Positions 19,478 to 28,053 of a stretch of DNA of 64,000 nt are shown in pieces. The stretch's first letter is position 1, and every line of letters begins with the position of its first letter. The DNA is from Pseudodonghicola flavimaris. Its GTDB lineage: Bacteria > Pseudomonadota > Alphaproteobacteria > Rhodobacterales > Rhodobacteraceae. Under the pieces are notes generated by a model. The model made no database searches. It was not told the origin of the DNA and saw only the letters and a list, made by a program, of their open reading frames with translations. Location: positions 248,001 to 312,000 of the forward strand of contig NZ_JASNJD010000001.1 in NCBI RefSeq assembly GCF_030164425.1, written 5' to 3'. The position numbers and the translations under genes were made by a program.

Positions 19478-20089
19478 TCAGGCCGGGCGAAGCATCCGGC
19501 GATAGAGAGTTTCGAGAAATTCCGGCGCCGCGTCGAACGGGTCTTCCTTGCCCAGGACCGCGCGCACCTGCACGTCGAAATCGGCGTAATGCTGGGTCAG
19601 CGACCAGATCGAGAAAATCAGGTGATAGGGATGCACCTCGGCCAGCCGGCCCTCATCGATCCAGCCCTGGATCACCGCGGTCTTTTCATCGACCAGCGCT
19701 TTCAGATCGGTCGAGAGCACCTCGTGAATCCGGGGGGCGCCCTGCACGATCTCATTGGCGAAAAGCCGGCTTTCCCGGGGAAAATCGCGGCTCATCTCCA
19801 GCTTGCGGCGCACGTAGCCCAGAATTTCCTCGATCGGGTCGCCAATCGGGTCGAGCGCACGCAGCGGGTCCAGCCAGGTGTCGAGAAGCTGCGACAGCAC
19901 CGCCTCGTGCATGGCTTCCTTGGAGGGGAAATAGTACAGAAGATTGGGTTTGCTCAGCCCCGCGGCACTGGCGATCTGATCCACCGTGGCGCCGCGAAAC
20001 CCCTGAGCAGAGAAAACCTCCAACGCGGCGTCGAGGATGGCGGCGCGGTTCTTGCGCTGAATTCGGGTCGGGGCGCGATCCTTTGGCAT
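19478..20089 (-). CDS. rutR: TetR-family pyrimidine utilisation regulator RutR
   Basis: A 203-residue TetR/AcrR repressor. The N-terminal HTH (ALEVFSAQGFRGATVDQIASA..., NLLYYFPSKEAM) and the body (DLKALVDEKTAVIQGWIDEGRL, LIFSIWSLTQHYADFDVQV) closely follow E. coli RutR as I remember it, where uracil or thymine release the repressor from DNA. It is divergent from the pyrimidine-degradation operon. The 189-bp gap contains a near-perfect RutR operator at 20215-20232. It probably represses the operon until pyrimidines are present; I saw no second site close to its own start. Confidence 0.88.
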   Translation of the reverse strand: MPKDRAPTRIQRKNRAAILDAALEVFSAQGFRGATVDQIASAAGLSKPNLLYYFPSKEAMHEAVLSQLLDTWLDPLRALDPIGDPIEEILGYVRRKLEMSRDFPRESRLFANEIVQGAPRIHEVLSTDLKALVDEKTAVIQGWIDEGRLAEVHPYHLIFSIWSLTQHYADFDVQVRAVLGKEDPFDAAPEFLETLYRRMLRPA

Positions 20090-20183
20090 CGGCGGAGCGA
20101 TCTCCCTGATTGGTCTGTTGCCTGAATTATTGTCTTTGCCCCGGCACGTGGCGGGGTTTTGCGGTGCCGATTACGGCAATTTC

Positions 20184-20211
20184 TTGACTGAAGCGCAACC
20201 CGTGTTAGCGT
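20184..20211 (+). promoter_or_regulatory. Candidate sigma-70 promoter of the pyrimidine operon
   Basis: TTGACT (20184-20189), 16-bp spacer, TAGCGT (20206-20211). The transcription start would fall near 20217, inside the RutR operator, so a bound repressor would block initiation. The -10 match is weak; the call rests mainly on position. Confidence 0.45.
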
Positions 20212-20214
20212 GAC

Positions 20215-20232
20215 TTTGACCTTTTGGTCAAA
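20215..20232. promoter_or_regulatory. RutR operator
   Basis: TTTGACCTTTTGGTCAAA: perfect 7-bp inverted arms around a 4-bp spacer. The E. coli RutR consensus is TTGACCAnnTGGTCAA; this site differs only at the innermost left position. It lies 47 bp before the N-carbamoyl hydrolase start and 126 bp before rutR, which is itself a RutR-type protein. Confidence 0.85.
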
Positions 20233-20278
20233 TCAAAGATCCAGGACACATGAATTACACGGGGAGCCAGTAGCAGCC

Positions 20279-21529
20279 ATGTCCGCTCCGGCACAAAATC
20301 TGAAAATCAACGCAGACCGTCTCTGGGACAGCCTGATGGAAATGGCCAAGATCGGTCCCGGCGTGGCAGGCGGCAACAACCGCCAGACCCTGACGGATGA
20401 GGATGCCGAAGGACGGGCGCTGTTCCAGAAATGGTGCGAAGCGGCCGGCATGACCATGGGGGTCGACAAGATGGGCACCATGTTCATGACCCGCGCCGGC
20501 GAGGACCCCGAGGCACTGCCGGTCTATGTCGGCAGCCACCTCGACACCCAGCCGACCGGCGGCAAATACGACGGTGTCCTCGGCGTGCTGGGCGCGCTGG
20601 AGGCGGTGCGCACGATGAACGATCTGGGGTTGAAGACCAAACACCCGATCGTGGTCACCAACTGGGCCAACGAGGAGGGCGCCCGCTTCGCCCCCGCGAT
20701 GCTGGCCTCGGGCGTCTTCGCCGGGGTGCATTCGCTGGACTACGCCTATGAGCGCAGCGACCTTGAGGGCAAGACCTATGGCGAGGAACTGAAGCGCATC
20801 GGCTGGCAGGGCGACGAAGAGGTCGGCGCTCGCAAGATGCACGCCTATTATGAGCTGCACATCGAACAGGGTCCGATCCTCGAGTCCGAGGGCAAGGACA
20901 TCGGCGTCGTCACCCATTGCCAGGGGCTGTGGTGGCTGGAATTCACCCTGACCGGCAAGGCGGCCCATACCGGCTCCACGCCGATGCCGATGCGGGTCAA
21001 CGCCGGCCTCGCCATGAGCCGGATCCTGGAGATGGTGCAGGCGGTGGCGATGGAGAACCAGCCCAACGCGGTGGGCGGCGTCGGCCAGATGACCTTCACC
21101 CCGAATTCGCGCAACGTGCTGCCGGAGAAGGTGGTTTTCACCGTCGACATCCGCACCCCGGATCAGGCCAAGCTGGACGGTATGCGCGCCAAGATCGAGG
21201 CGGAAGCGGCCAGGATCTGCGACGAGCTGGGGGTCGACTGCGCGGTGGAGCCGGTGGGGCATTTCGACCCCGTCACCTTCACCCCGGAGCTGGTCACCAA
21301 TGTGCGCAATGCCGCGGAGCGTCTGGGCTACAGCCACATGGACATTATCTCGGGCGCCGGTCACGACGCCTGCTGGGCGGCCAAGATGGCCCCGACCACC
21401 ATGGTCATGTGCCCCTGCGTCGACGGGCTGAGCCACAATGAGGCGGAAGAGATTTCCAAGGATTGGGCCGCGGCCGGGACCGATGTTCTGTTGCATGCGG
21501 TGCTGGAAACGGCTGAAATCGTCGGGTGA
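20279..21529 (+). CDS. Zn-dependent N-carbamoyl hydrolase (beta-ureidopropionase type)
   Basis: Cytosolic M20-family amidohydrolase, 416 residues. It probably hydrolyses N-carbamoyl-beta-alanine to beta-alanine, CO2 and ammonia, the last step of reductive uracil breakdown; the related N-carbamoyl-L-amino-acid hydrolase activity is the alternative. Metal-site motifs are visible: VGSHLDTQPTGGKYDGVLG, NWANEEGARFAPAMLASG, ELHIEQGPILE and SGAGHDACW. The dimerisation domain carries KAAHTGSTPMPMR. ATG 20279 is chosen because the longer frame would run through the operator and promoter. It is the first gene of the RutR-controlled operon and is followed by repeat copy A. Confidence 0.92.
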   Translation: MSAPAQNLKINADRLWDSLMEMAKIGPGVAGGNNRQTLTDEDAEGRALFQKWCEAAGMTMGVDKMGTMFMTRAGEDPEALPVYVGSHLDTQPTGGKYDGVLGVLGALEAVRTMNDLGLKTKHPIVVTNWANEEGARFAPAMLASGVFAGVHSLDYAYERSDLEGKTYGEELKRIGWQGDEEVGARKMHAYYELHIEQGPILESEGKDIGVVTHCQGLWWLEFTLTGKAAHTGSTPMPMRVNAGLAMSRILEMVQAVAMENQPNAVGGVGQMTFTPNSRNVLPEKVVFTVDIRTPDQAKLDGMRAKIEAEAARICDELGVDCAVEPVGHFDPVTFTPELVTNVRNAAERLGYSHMDIISGAGHDACWAAKMAPTTMVMCPCVDGLSHNEAEEISKDWAAAGTDVLLHAVLETAEIVG

Positions 21530-21550
21530 CGGCGGTGTGATCGCCACCGT

Positions 21551-21603
21551 CGGGCTGGGGGCGCTGCCCCCAGCCTCCCGGGATATTTAAGGCCAGAAAA
21601 ACA
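21551..21603 (+). repeat. Intergenic repeat family, copy A
   Basis: A perfect 10-bp hairpin (GGCTGGGGGC GCT GCCCCCAGCC, 21553-21575) followed by the family core CCCGGGATATTTAAGGCCAG with AAAAA. It lies just after the N-carbamoyl hydrolase stop in sense orientation. The other copies are at 25924, 28168, 31598 and 57449. The hairpin may also act as a weak terminator or stabilise the mRNA 3' end. Confidence 0.75.
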
Positions 21604-21675
21604 GAAATCAGAGACAGAGACGCCAGCAACAGACCGGGGCGTTGCAACACCGGTCGGGCGACGGGGAGAACCGAG

Positions 21676-21999
21676 ATGGACAGGGCCGGGCGGTCGTCAG
21701 TACCGGGAGAGATCGAGGCGCTGATCGCGCGCGAGATCGCCGGTTACGACGGCACGGCGCCCGGAGCGGCGGCGACGCTGGCGGCCTTTCGTGCCGCCCG
21801 GCATGCGCCCCGGCCGATCACGGTGAATTTCTCCGGCGGGATCACCCAGACCTGTTGGTCGGTGACGCGCACGGATGGCGATTATCAGGTAATCTACCTG
21901 CCGACGGCGGGCTATTTCTCGCTCTGTGTCGAGAGCGTCTTCGGGCCGCTGGACATCGGGGTGCATGGGGATGCGATCGGGTGCTACGCCTCGGTCTGA
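21676..21999 (+). CDS. Small protein of unknown function in the pyrimidine operon
   Basis: A 107-residue soluble-looking protein, MDRAGRSSVPGEIEALIAREI..., with no signal or membrane segment. The C-terminal half is beta-rich (PITVNFSGGITQTCWSV, DYQVIYLPTAGYFSLCVES, FGPLDIGVHGDAIGCYASV). A good ribosome-binding site (GGGGAGA, 6 bp before ATG) and its place between two catabolic genes of the same operon support a real gene. I do not recognise the family. It might assist or modulate pyrimidine breakdown, but that is only context. Confidence 0.7.
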   Translation: MDRAGRSSVPGEIEALIAREIAGYDGTAPGAAATLAAFRAARHAPRPITVNFSGGITQTCWSVTRTDGDYQVIYLPTAGYFSLCVESVFGPLDIGVHGDAIGCYASV

Positions 22000-22021
22000 C
22001 AAGACGAAACTGGGAGTTTGA

Positions 22022-23479
22022 ATGATGAGCAAAGTGATCAAGGGCGGCACCGTCGTCACCGCGGATCTGACCTATCAGGCCGATGTGAAGATCGAGGACG
22101 GCAAGATCGTCGAGATCGGCCCCGATCTGCAGGGCGACGAGGTGCTGGATGCCTCCGGCTGCTATGTGATGCCGGGCGGGATCGATCCGCACACCCACCT
22201 GGAAATGCCCTTCATGGGGACCCATTCCAGCGATGACTTCTATGCCGGCACCCGCGCGGCGCTGGCTGGCGGCACCACCATGGTGGTGGATTTCGCGCTG
22301 CCCGATCCGGGGCAGTCGCTGCTGGATGCGATCAAGGTCTGGGACAACAAATCCGCCCGGGCCTGCTGCGATTACTCCTTCCACATGGCGATCACCTGGT
22401 GGGGCGAGCAGGTCTTCGACGAGATGAAGATCATCGCGCAGGAGAAGGGCATCAACACCTTCAAGCATTTCATGGCCTACAAGGGCAGCCTGATGGTGAA
22501 CGACGACGAGATGTTTGCCAGCTTCAAGCGCTGCGCCGAGCTGGGGGCGACGCCGCTGGTGCATGCCGAGAACGGCGATCTGGTCGCCGAGATGACCGCC
22601 AAGCTCCTGGCCGAGGGCAATACCGGGCCGGAGGCCCATGCCTACAGCCGTCCCTCCCAGGTCGAGGGCGAGGCCACCAACCGCGCCATCATGATCGCCG
22701 ATATGGCCGGCGCGCCGCTCTATGTCGTGCATACCTCCTGCGAGGAGGCGCATGAGGCGATCCGCCGGGCCAAGATGAACGGCAAGCGGGTCTGGGGCGA
22801 ACCGCTGATCCAGCATCTGGTGCTGGATGAGAGCGAGTATTTCAACGAGGACTGGGACCACGCCGCCCGCCGGGTGATGTCGCCGCCGTTCCGCAACAAG
22901 AAGCATCAGGACAGCCTCTGGGCCGGGCTGGCGTCGGGGACGCTCAGCTGCGTCGCCACCGATCACTGCGCCTTCACCACCGAGCAGAAACGCTATGGCG
23001 TCGGCGATTTTTCCAAGATCCCGAACGGCACCGGCGGGCTGGAGGACCGGATGCCGGTTCTGTGGACCTATGGGGTGGAAACCGGTCGCATCACCATGAA
23101 CGAATTCGTCGCCGTCACCTCGACCAATATCGCCAAGATCCTCAACTGCTATCCGCAGAAGGGGGCGATCCTGGTGGGCGCCGACGCCGATATCGTGGTG
23201 ATGGACCCGGGCATGGGCAAGACCATCTCGGCCGACACCCAGGCCTCTTCCATCGATTACAACGTTTTCGAGGGGATCGAGGTCAAGGCGCTGCCGCGCT
23301 ATGTGCTGAGCCGCGGGTATGTGGCGGTGGAGAATGGCGAGCTGAAGGCCAAGGAAGGCCACGGCGAATTCGTCGCCCGCGATCCCAATGCCACGGTGAA
23401 CAAGGCGCTGTCCAAGTGGAAGGAACTGACCGCGCCGCGCCCGGTGGCGCGCGCCGGCATTCCGGCGACCGGGGTTTGA
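22022..23479 (+). CDS. hydA: Dihydropyrimidinase (hydantoinase)
   Basis: Cytosolic amidohydrolase, 485 residues, opening dihydrouracil/dihydrothymine (or hydantoins) to N-carbamoyl-beta-amino acids, the substrate of the enzyme encoded at 20279. Metal ligands are visible: GIDPHTHLEMPF (His pair), carboxylated Lys in FKHFMAYKGSLM, VHAENGDL, YVVHTSCEEAHEA and ATDHCAFTTEQK (Asp). Length and motifs fit D-hydantoinase/dihydropyrimidinase. Two adjacent ATGs (22022 and 22025) follow GGGAG; either may be used. The next gene starts 5 bp after its stop. Confidence 0.95.
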   Translation: MMSKVIKGGTVVTADLTYQADVKIEDGKIVEIGPDLQGDEVLDASGCYVMPGGIDPHTHLEMPFMGTHSSDDFYAGTRAALAGGTTMVVDFALPDPGQSLLDAIKVWDNKSARACCDYSFHMAITWWGEQVFDEMKIIAQEKGINTFKHFMAYKGSLMVNDDEMFASFKRCAELGATPLVHAENGDLVAEMTAKLLAEGNTGPEAHAYSRPSQVEGEATNRAIMIADMAGAPLYVVHTSCEEAHEAIRRAKMNGKRVWGEPLIQHLVLDESEYFNEDWDHAARRVMSPPFRNKKHQDSLWAGLASGTLSCVATDHCAFTTEQKRYGVGDFSKIPNGTGGLEDRMPVLWTYGVETGRITMNEFVAVTSTNIAKILNCYPQKGAILVGADADIVVMDPGMGKTISADTQASSIDYNVFEGIEVKALPRYVLSRGYVAVENGELKAKEGHGEFVARDPNATVNKALSKWKELTAPRPVARAGIPATGV

Positions 23480-23484
23480 TCCGG

Positions 23485-24183
23485 GTGGCCCGCGTCGCTC
23501 TGATCTTCGCCGGTGGCAGCGGCATGGGGGCGGATGCCGCCCGCCGGCTGCATGCCGATGGCTTCGAGGTGGGGATCCTCTCCTCCTCGGGCAAGGGGGC
23601 GGCGCTGGCCGAGGAGCTGGGCGGGCTGGGCTTTACCGGCTCCAACCTGGAGCCTGCCGATCTGAAGGCCTTTGTCGATGCGGCGCTGGCGCGCTGGGGC
23701 CGCATCGATGTGGTGGTGAATTCAGCCGGTCACGGGCCGAGTGGCGATCTGCTGGAGGTGCCGGACGAGGACTGGCACGCCGGGCTCGACATCTTCCTGA
23801 TGAACGTGATCCGGGTGGCACGGCTGGTGACGCCGATCATGGTGGCACAGAAGGATGGGGTGATCCTCAATATCTCGACCTTCGCGGCGCTGGAGCCGCA
23901 GCTGCGGTTCGCGGTGTCGAATGTGTTCCGCGCCGGGCTGGCGAGTTTCACCAAGCTCTATTCCGACCGCTACGGGCCGGACAACGTACGGATGAACAAC
24001 GTGCTGCCGGGCTTCATCGACAGCCTGCCGATTGACCCCGCCCGCAGCAAGGAAGTGCCGCTCGCCCGTTACGGGCGGATGGAAGAGGTTTCGGCCACGC
24101 TGAGTTTTCTGGCTTCTCCCGGGGCCGGCTATATTACCGGGCAAAACATAAGAATAGACGGTGGAGCAACGCGATCTCTATGA
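23485..24183 (+). CDS. SDR-fold protein with replaced catalytic Tyr and Lys
   Basis: A 232-residue short-chain dehydrogenase/reductase fold starting GTG (MARVALIFAGG...). The nucleotide-binding GGSGMG (residues 10-15 region) and NSAG (79-82) are present, as are LMNVIR and NNVLPGFIDS after the active site. The YxxxK active site reads F142-A-V-S-N146, so both catalytic residues are replaced. Either it is not a standard oxidoreductase or it uses other residues. I recall relatives in other roseobacters lacking the Tyr too. Possible roles are a non-catalytic partner or malonate-semialdehyde handling; neither is shown. The start is 5 bp after hydA, and the stop overlaps the ABC ATPase start (ATGA). 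Confidence 0.85.
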   Translation: MARVALIFAGGSGMGADAARRLHADGFEVGILSSSGKGAALAEELGGLGFTGSNLEPADLKAFVDAALARWGRIDVVVNSAGHGPSGDLLEVPDEDWHAGLDIFLMNVIRVARLVTPIMVAQKDGVILNISTFAALEPQLRFAVSNVFRAGLASFTKLYSDRYGPDNVRMNNVLPGFIDSLPIDPARSKEVPLARYGRMEEVSATLSFLASPGAGYITGQNIRIDGGATRSL

Positions 24184-24965
24184 CGGGACAAGCTGTAATC
24201 GAAGCCCGCGACCTCAATCTGGTGTTTCACACCAATGACGGTCCGGTGCATGCGCTGAAAGACGTGAACCTGACGGTGGAGAAGGGCGATTTCGTCAGTT
24301 TCATCGGCCCGTCCGGCTGCGGCAAGACCACCTTTCTGCGGGTGATGGCGGCGCTGGAGCAGCCCACCGGCGGCACCATCACCGTCAACGGGATGACCCC
24401 GGACGAGGCGCGGCGCAAGCGGGCCTATGGCTATGTGTTTCAGGCCGCAGGGCTCTATCCCTGGCGCACCATCGCCAAGAACATCAAGCTGCCGCTGGAA
24501 ATCATGGGCTATTCCAAGGCCGATCAGAACGCGCGGGTCGAGGCGGTGCTGAAGCTCGTCGATCTGGAGGGCTTCGGCGGCAAGTATCCCTGGCAGCTGT
24601 CGGGGGGCATGCAGCAGCGCGCCTCGATCGCGCGGGCGCTGGCCTTCGATGCGGATATCCTGCTGATGGACGAACCCTTCGGGGCGCTGGACGAGATCGT
24701 GCGCGATCACCTGAACGAACAGCTCCTGGCGCTCTGGGCGCGGACCGGCAAGACCATCGGCTTCGTCACCCATTCGATCCCGGAGGCGGTCTATCTCTCG
24801 ACCAAGATCGTGGTGATGAGCCCGCGGCCGGGGCGGATCGCGGATGTGATCGAAAGCCCGCTGCCGAGGGAGCGGCCACTGGAGATCCGCGACACGCCGG
24901 AATTCATCGAAATCGCCCATCGCGTGCGCGAAGGGCTGCGGGCGGGGCATTCCTATGACGAATGA
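24180..24965 (+). CDS. ABC transporter ATP-binding protein (nitrate/taurine/pyrimidine-precursor class)
   Basis: ATPase subunit of an importer, 261 residues. Walker A is GPSGCGKTT (residues 43-51), Q-loop VFQAAGLYPW, signature LSGGMQQR, Walker B ILLMDEP and H-loop VTHS. The class is that of SsuB/TauB/ThiZ-type importers. It overlaps the SDR gene by 4 bp and is followed by two permeases and a NMT1-like binding protein. The context predicts uptake of a pyrimidine, dihydropyrimidine, hydantoin or ureido compound. Confidence 0.95.
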   Translation: MTGQAVIEARDLNLVFHTNDGPVHALKDVNLTVEKGDFVSFIGPSGCGKTTFLRVMAALEQPTGGTITVNGMTPDEARRKRAYGYVFQAAGLYPWRTIAKNIKLPLEIMGYSKADQNARVEAVLKLVDLEGFGGKYPWQLSGGMQQRASIARALAFDADILLMDEPFGALDEIVRDHLNEQLLALWARTGKTIGFVTHSIPEAVYLSTKIVVMSPRPGRIADVIESPLPRERPLEIRDTPEFIEIAHRVREGLRAGHSYDE

Positions 24966-24992
24966 TCCGCGCCAGCTCGGGGAGGGCCGGGC

Positions 24993-25907
24993 ATGAAATC
25001 CGTTCTGGCCGTTCTGACCGTGGTCGCCGCCATCGTGGCGATCTGGTATGCCGCCTGCGCTCCCATGAATATCAAGGGGGTGCTGACCGAACTGGAACGC
25101 GGTGGCGCGCAGGTGGTGCCTGAGGGGGCCCCGACCCGTCGCGACATGAGCGCCATCGGGCTGGTCGTGGCCAACAGCTTTGCCATTCCCGCAACCTGGG
25201 CACAGGAGCGCCCGCGTCTGCCGGCGCCGCATCAGGTGGCGGTAGAGCTGTGGCAGACCACGGTGATGAAGAAGATCACCTCGAAACGCAGCCTCATCTT
25301 TCACGGCTGGGTGACGCTGAGCGCGACGCTTCTGGGCTTTGCCATCGGCACCGGCCTCGGCGTGGTGCTGGCGGTGGGGATCGTGCATTCGCGGGTGATG
25401 GACATGTCGGTGATGCCCTGGGCCATCGTCAGCCAGACCATCCCGATCATCGCGCTGGCGCCGATGATCATCGTGGTGCTCTATTCGATCGGGGTGCAGG
25501 GGATGCTGCCGAAGGCGATCATTTCTGCCTATCTCAGCTTTTTCCCGGTGGTCGTCGGCATGGTCAAGGGACTGAGAAGCCCCGATCACATGCAGCTCGA
25601 TCTGCTCAGGACCTATAACGCCAGCGCCAGCCAGGGGTTCTGGAAGCTGCGGCTGCCGTCGTCGATGCCCTATCTCTTCGCGTCGCTGAAGATCGGCATC
25701 GCCGCCTCTCTGGTCGGGGCCATCGTGGGCGAGCTGCCCACCGGCGCGGTCTCCGGGCTGGGGGCGCGGCTGCTGGCGGGCAGCTATTACGGGCAGACGG
25801 TGCAGATCTGGTCGGCGCTCTTTGCCGCCGGGCTGCTGGCGGCGATCCTCGTCGGCATCCTGGGCGTGATCGAGCGGATCACCCTGAAACGGATGGGGAT
25901 GGCATGA
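24993..25907 (+). CDS. ABC transporter permease 1
   Basis: BPD_transp_1-type inner-membrane permease, 304 residues. It has an N-terminal helix, a long periplasmic loop of about 80 residues, and the usual core with the ATPase-contacting EAA loop (LRTYNASASQGFWKLRLPSSM). The next permease is similar in its core but lacks the long loop, so the pair likely forms a heterodimer. It starts 27 bp after the ATPase gene. Repeat copy B separates the two permease genes. Confidence 0.92.
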   Translation: MKSVLAVLTVVAAIVAIWYAACAPMNIKGVLTELERGGAQVVPEGAPTRRDMSAIGLVVANSFAIPATWAQERPRLPAPHQVAVELWQTTVMKKITSKRSLIFHGWVTLSATLLGFAIGTGLGVVLAVGIVHSRVMDMSVMPWAIVSQTIPIIALAPMIIVVLYSIGVQGMLPKAIISAYLSFFPVVVGMVKGLRSPDHMQLDLLRTYNASASQGFWKLRLPSSMPYLFASLKIGIAASLVGAIVGELPTGAVSGLGARLLAGSYYGQTVQIWSALFAAGLLAAILVGILGVIERITLKRMGMA

Positions 25908-25923
25908 TGGCGGGCGTCGGGAT

Positions 25924-25955
25924 CGTGAGTATTTTTGCAGAGAAGAAGACGGGGA
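25924..25955 (+). repeat. Intergenic repeat family, copy B (degenerate)
   Basis: CGTGAGTATTTTTGCAGAGA followed by AGAAG lies in the 58-bp gap between the two permease genes. It resembles the core of copies A and E (GGATAnTTnGC..AGAAA) but has no strong hairpin. It is the least certain member. Confidence 0.5.
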
Positions 25956-25965
25956 GGGCGCCGCG

Positions 25966-26811
25966 ATGATCCTGGTGATCCTGGCCCTGATCCTCTGGGC
26001 CTTTGGCTGGTGGCTGAATGTCCGGCTCGCCGAGGGGCCCAATGCCGGCGCGCCGCTGGTCCGGCTGGCGGTGCCGGTGATCTTCGGCGTCACCGTGCTG
26101 CTGGTCTGGGAGCTGCTGGTGCGCGGGCTGAACGTGCCGATGGTGATCCTGCCGGCGCCGTCGCTGATCGCTACCCGCTTCGTCACCAGCCTGCCGGTGC
26201 TCTGGGTCGATTTCCGCCAGACCATCCTGAAGGGGGCGCTGTCGGGCTATATCATGGGCTGCGGCGCGGCGTTGCTGGTGGCGGTGCTGATCGATCGCAG
26301 CGATTTCCTGCGCCGGGGCCTGCTGCCGGTGGGCAATCTGGTCGCGGCTCTGCCGATCGTCGGCACCGCGCCTATCCTGGTGATGTGGTTCGGTTTCGAC
26401 TGGCAGTCGAAGGCGGCGGTGGTCGTGGTCTCGGTGTTCTTCCCGATGCTGGTGAACGCGGTAGCCGGTCTGGCCCAGACCACCGCCATGCAGCGCGACC
26501 TGATGCGCACCTATGCGGCCGGCTACTGGCAAAGTTTCTTCAAGCTGCGGCTGCCGGCGGCGATGCCCTTCATCTTCAACGGTCTCAAGGTGTCCTCGAC
26601 CCTCGCCCTGATCGGCGCCATCGTGGCGGAGTTCTTCGGCTCGCCGACGGTGGGGATGGGGTTCCGCATCTCGACCTCGGTCGGGCAGCTGTCGCTGGAC
26701 ATGGTCTGGGCCGAAATCGTGGTGGCTGCGCTGGCGGGGACCCTGTTCTACGGCCTGCTGGCGCTGATCGAGAAGGGCGTCACCTTCTGGCATCCGTCGC
26801 AGCGTGGATGA
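25966..26811 (+). CDS. ABC transporter permease 2
   Basis: Second BPD_transp_1-type permease, 281 residues, with about seven hydrophobic segments and the EAA loop MRTYAAGYWQSFFKLRLPAAM. Start ATG 25966. It is the partner of the permease at 24993. The binding-protein gene follows after a 202-bp gap that holds a short hairpin (GATGCCC GCG GGGCATC, 26909-26925), possibly a processing or attenuation site. Confidence 0.92.
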   Translation: MILVILALILWAFGWWLNVRLAEGPNAGAPLVRLAVPVIFGVTVLLVWELLVRGLNVPMVILPAPSLIATRFVTSLPVLWVDFRQTILKGALSGYIMGCGAALLVAVLIDRSDFLRRGLLPVGNLVAALPIVGTAPILVMWFGFDWQSKAAVVVVSVFFPMLVNAVAGLAQTTAMQRDLMRTYAAGYWQSFFKLRLPAAMPFIFNGLKVSSTLALIGAIVAEFFGSPTVGMGFRISTSVGQLSLDMVWAEIVVAALAGTLFYGLLALIEKGVTFWHPSQRG

Positions 26812-27013
26812 GACCGGTGGGACATATCCCCTCCGGCCCGGGCCGCACCGGGAGCCATCTTCGGGCGCCCGGAAAAACGGCAATCCGGCTGCGGCCGGAC
26901 CGGCGGTCGATGCCCGCGGGGCATCGGTGCGACACGATCTTGCGCGGCGATGGGGCTTCGGCCATGTTGCTGGCAGGTCAACGAAAATCAAACGACCAAC
27001 AAGGAGTGTACAG

Positions 27014-28006
27014 ATGAAGATCTTGGTGAAAAGCGCCCTGGCCGTCGGGCTGGCGATGGCGGCCTCGGCGGCGATGGCCGCGGATGAGGTGAAGCTGCAG
27101 CTGAAATGGGTCACCCAGGCGCAGTTCGCCGGCTACTATGTGGCCAAGGACAAGGGGTTCTACAGCGATGAGGACCTCGACGTCACCATCCTGCCCGGCG
27201 GCCCCGACATCGCGCCGACCCAGGTCGTCGCCGGCGGCGGTGCCGACGTGATGATCGACTGGATGCCTTCGGCCCTGGCGGCGCGGGAAAAGGGCCTGCC
27301 GCTGGTCAATATCGCCCAGCCCTACAAGCATTCCGGCATGATGCTGACCTGCTGGAAAGACGCCGGGATCGAGAAACCCGCCGATCTGGTCAACCGCACC
27401 CTGGGTGTCTGGTTCTACGGCAACGAATACCCGTTCCTCAGCTGGATGGCGCATCTGGGCATCAAGACCGACGGCAAGGGTCCCGACAGCGTCGAAGTGC
27501 TGAAACAGGGCTTCAACGTCGATCCGCTGCTGCAGCGCCAGGCCGACTGCATCTCGACCATGACCTATAATGAATACTGGCAGGTCATCGACGCCGGCGT
27601 CAGCCCTGAGGAGCTGATCACCTTCAAATACGAGGATCAGGGTGTCGCCACGCTGGAAGACGGCCTCTATGTGCTGGAAGACAAGCTGGCCGACCCGGCG
27701 TTCGAGGATAAGATGGTCCGCTTCGTGCGCGCCTCGATGAAGGGCTGGAAATACGCCGAGGAAAACCCCGACGAGGCGGCCGATATCGTGCTGGAAAACG
27801 ACGCCACCGGCGCCCAGACCGAAAAGCATCAGAAACGCATGATGGGCGAGGTCGCCAAGCTGACCGCCGGGTCGAACGGGGCGCTGGACCCGGCCGATTA
27901 CGAACGCACGGTGAAAACCCTGCTGGCCGGCGGCTCCGACCCGGTGATCACCAAGGAGCCCGAGGGCGCCTGGACCCATGCGATCACCGACAAGGCCCTG
28001 AACTGA
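27014..28006 (+). CDS. ABC transporter substrate-binding protein, NMT1/THI5-like
   Basis: Periplasmic binding protein, 330 residues, with a clear signal peptide (MKILVKSALAVGLAMAASAAMA, cleaved near residue 22). The mature start KLQLKWVTQAQFAGYYVAKD is the NMT1/THI5 signature found in binding proteins for thiamine-pyrimidine precursors, riboflavin and related heterocycles. As last gene of a RutR-controlled pyrimidine operon it probably binds a pyrimidine or a breakdown product. ATG 27014 follows AAGGAG. A hairpin terminator follows the gene. Confidence 0.92.
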   Translation: MKILVKSALAVGLAMAASAAMAADEVKLQLKWVTQAQFAGYYVAKDKGFYSDEDLDVTILPGGPDIAPTQVVAGGGADVMIDWMPSALAAREKGLPLVNIAQPYKHSGMMLTCWKDAGIEKPADLVNRTLGVWFYGNEYPFLSWMAHLGIKTDGKGPDSVEVLKQGFNVDPLLQRQADCISTMTYNEYWQVIDAGVSPEELITFKYEDQGVATLEDGLYVLEDKLADPAFEDKMVRFVRASMKGWKYAEENPDEAADIVLENDATGAQTEKHQKRMMGEVAKLTAGSNGALDPADYERTVKTLLAGGSDPVITKEPEGAWTHAITDKALN

Positions 28007-28053
28007 TCCTGTCTCGGGCGGGCGCCTCCGCGCCCGGTCCCTCGCTTGTTCTG

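Noticed and set aside
26909-26925. Hairpin GATGCCC GCG GGGCATC before the binding-protein gene as a terminator
   Set aside because: No T tract follows and it lies within an apparent operon; only noted as a possible processing site.
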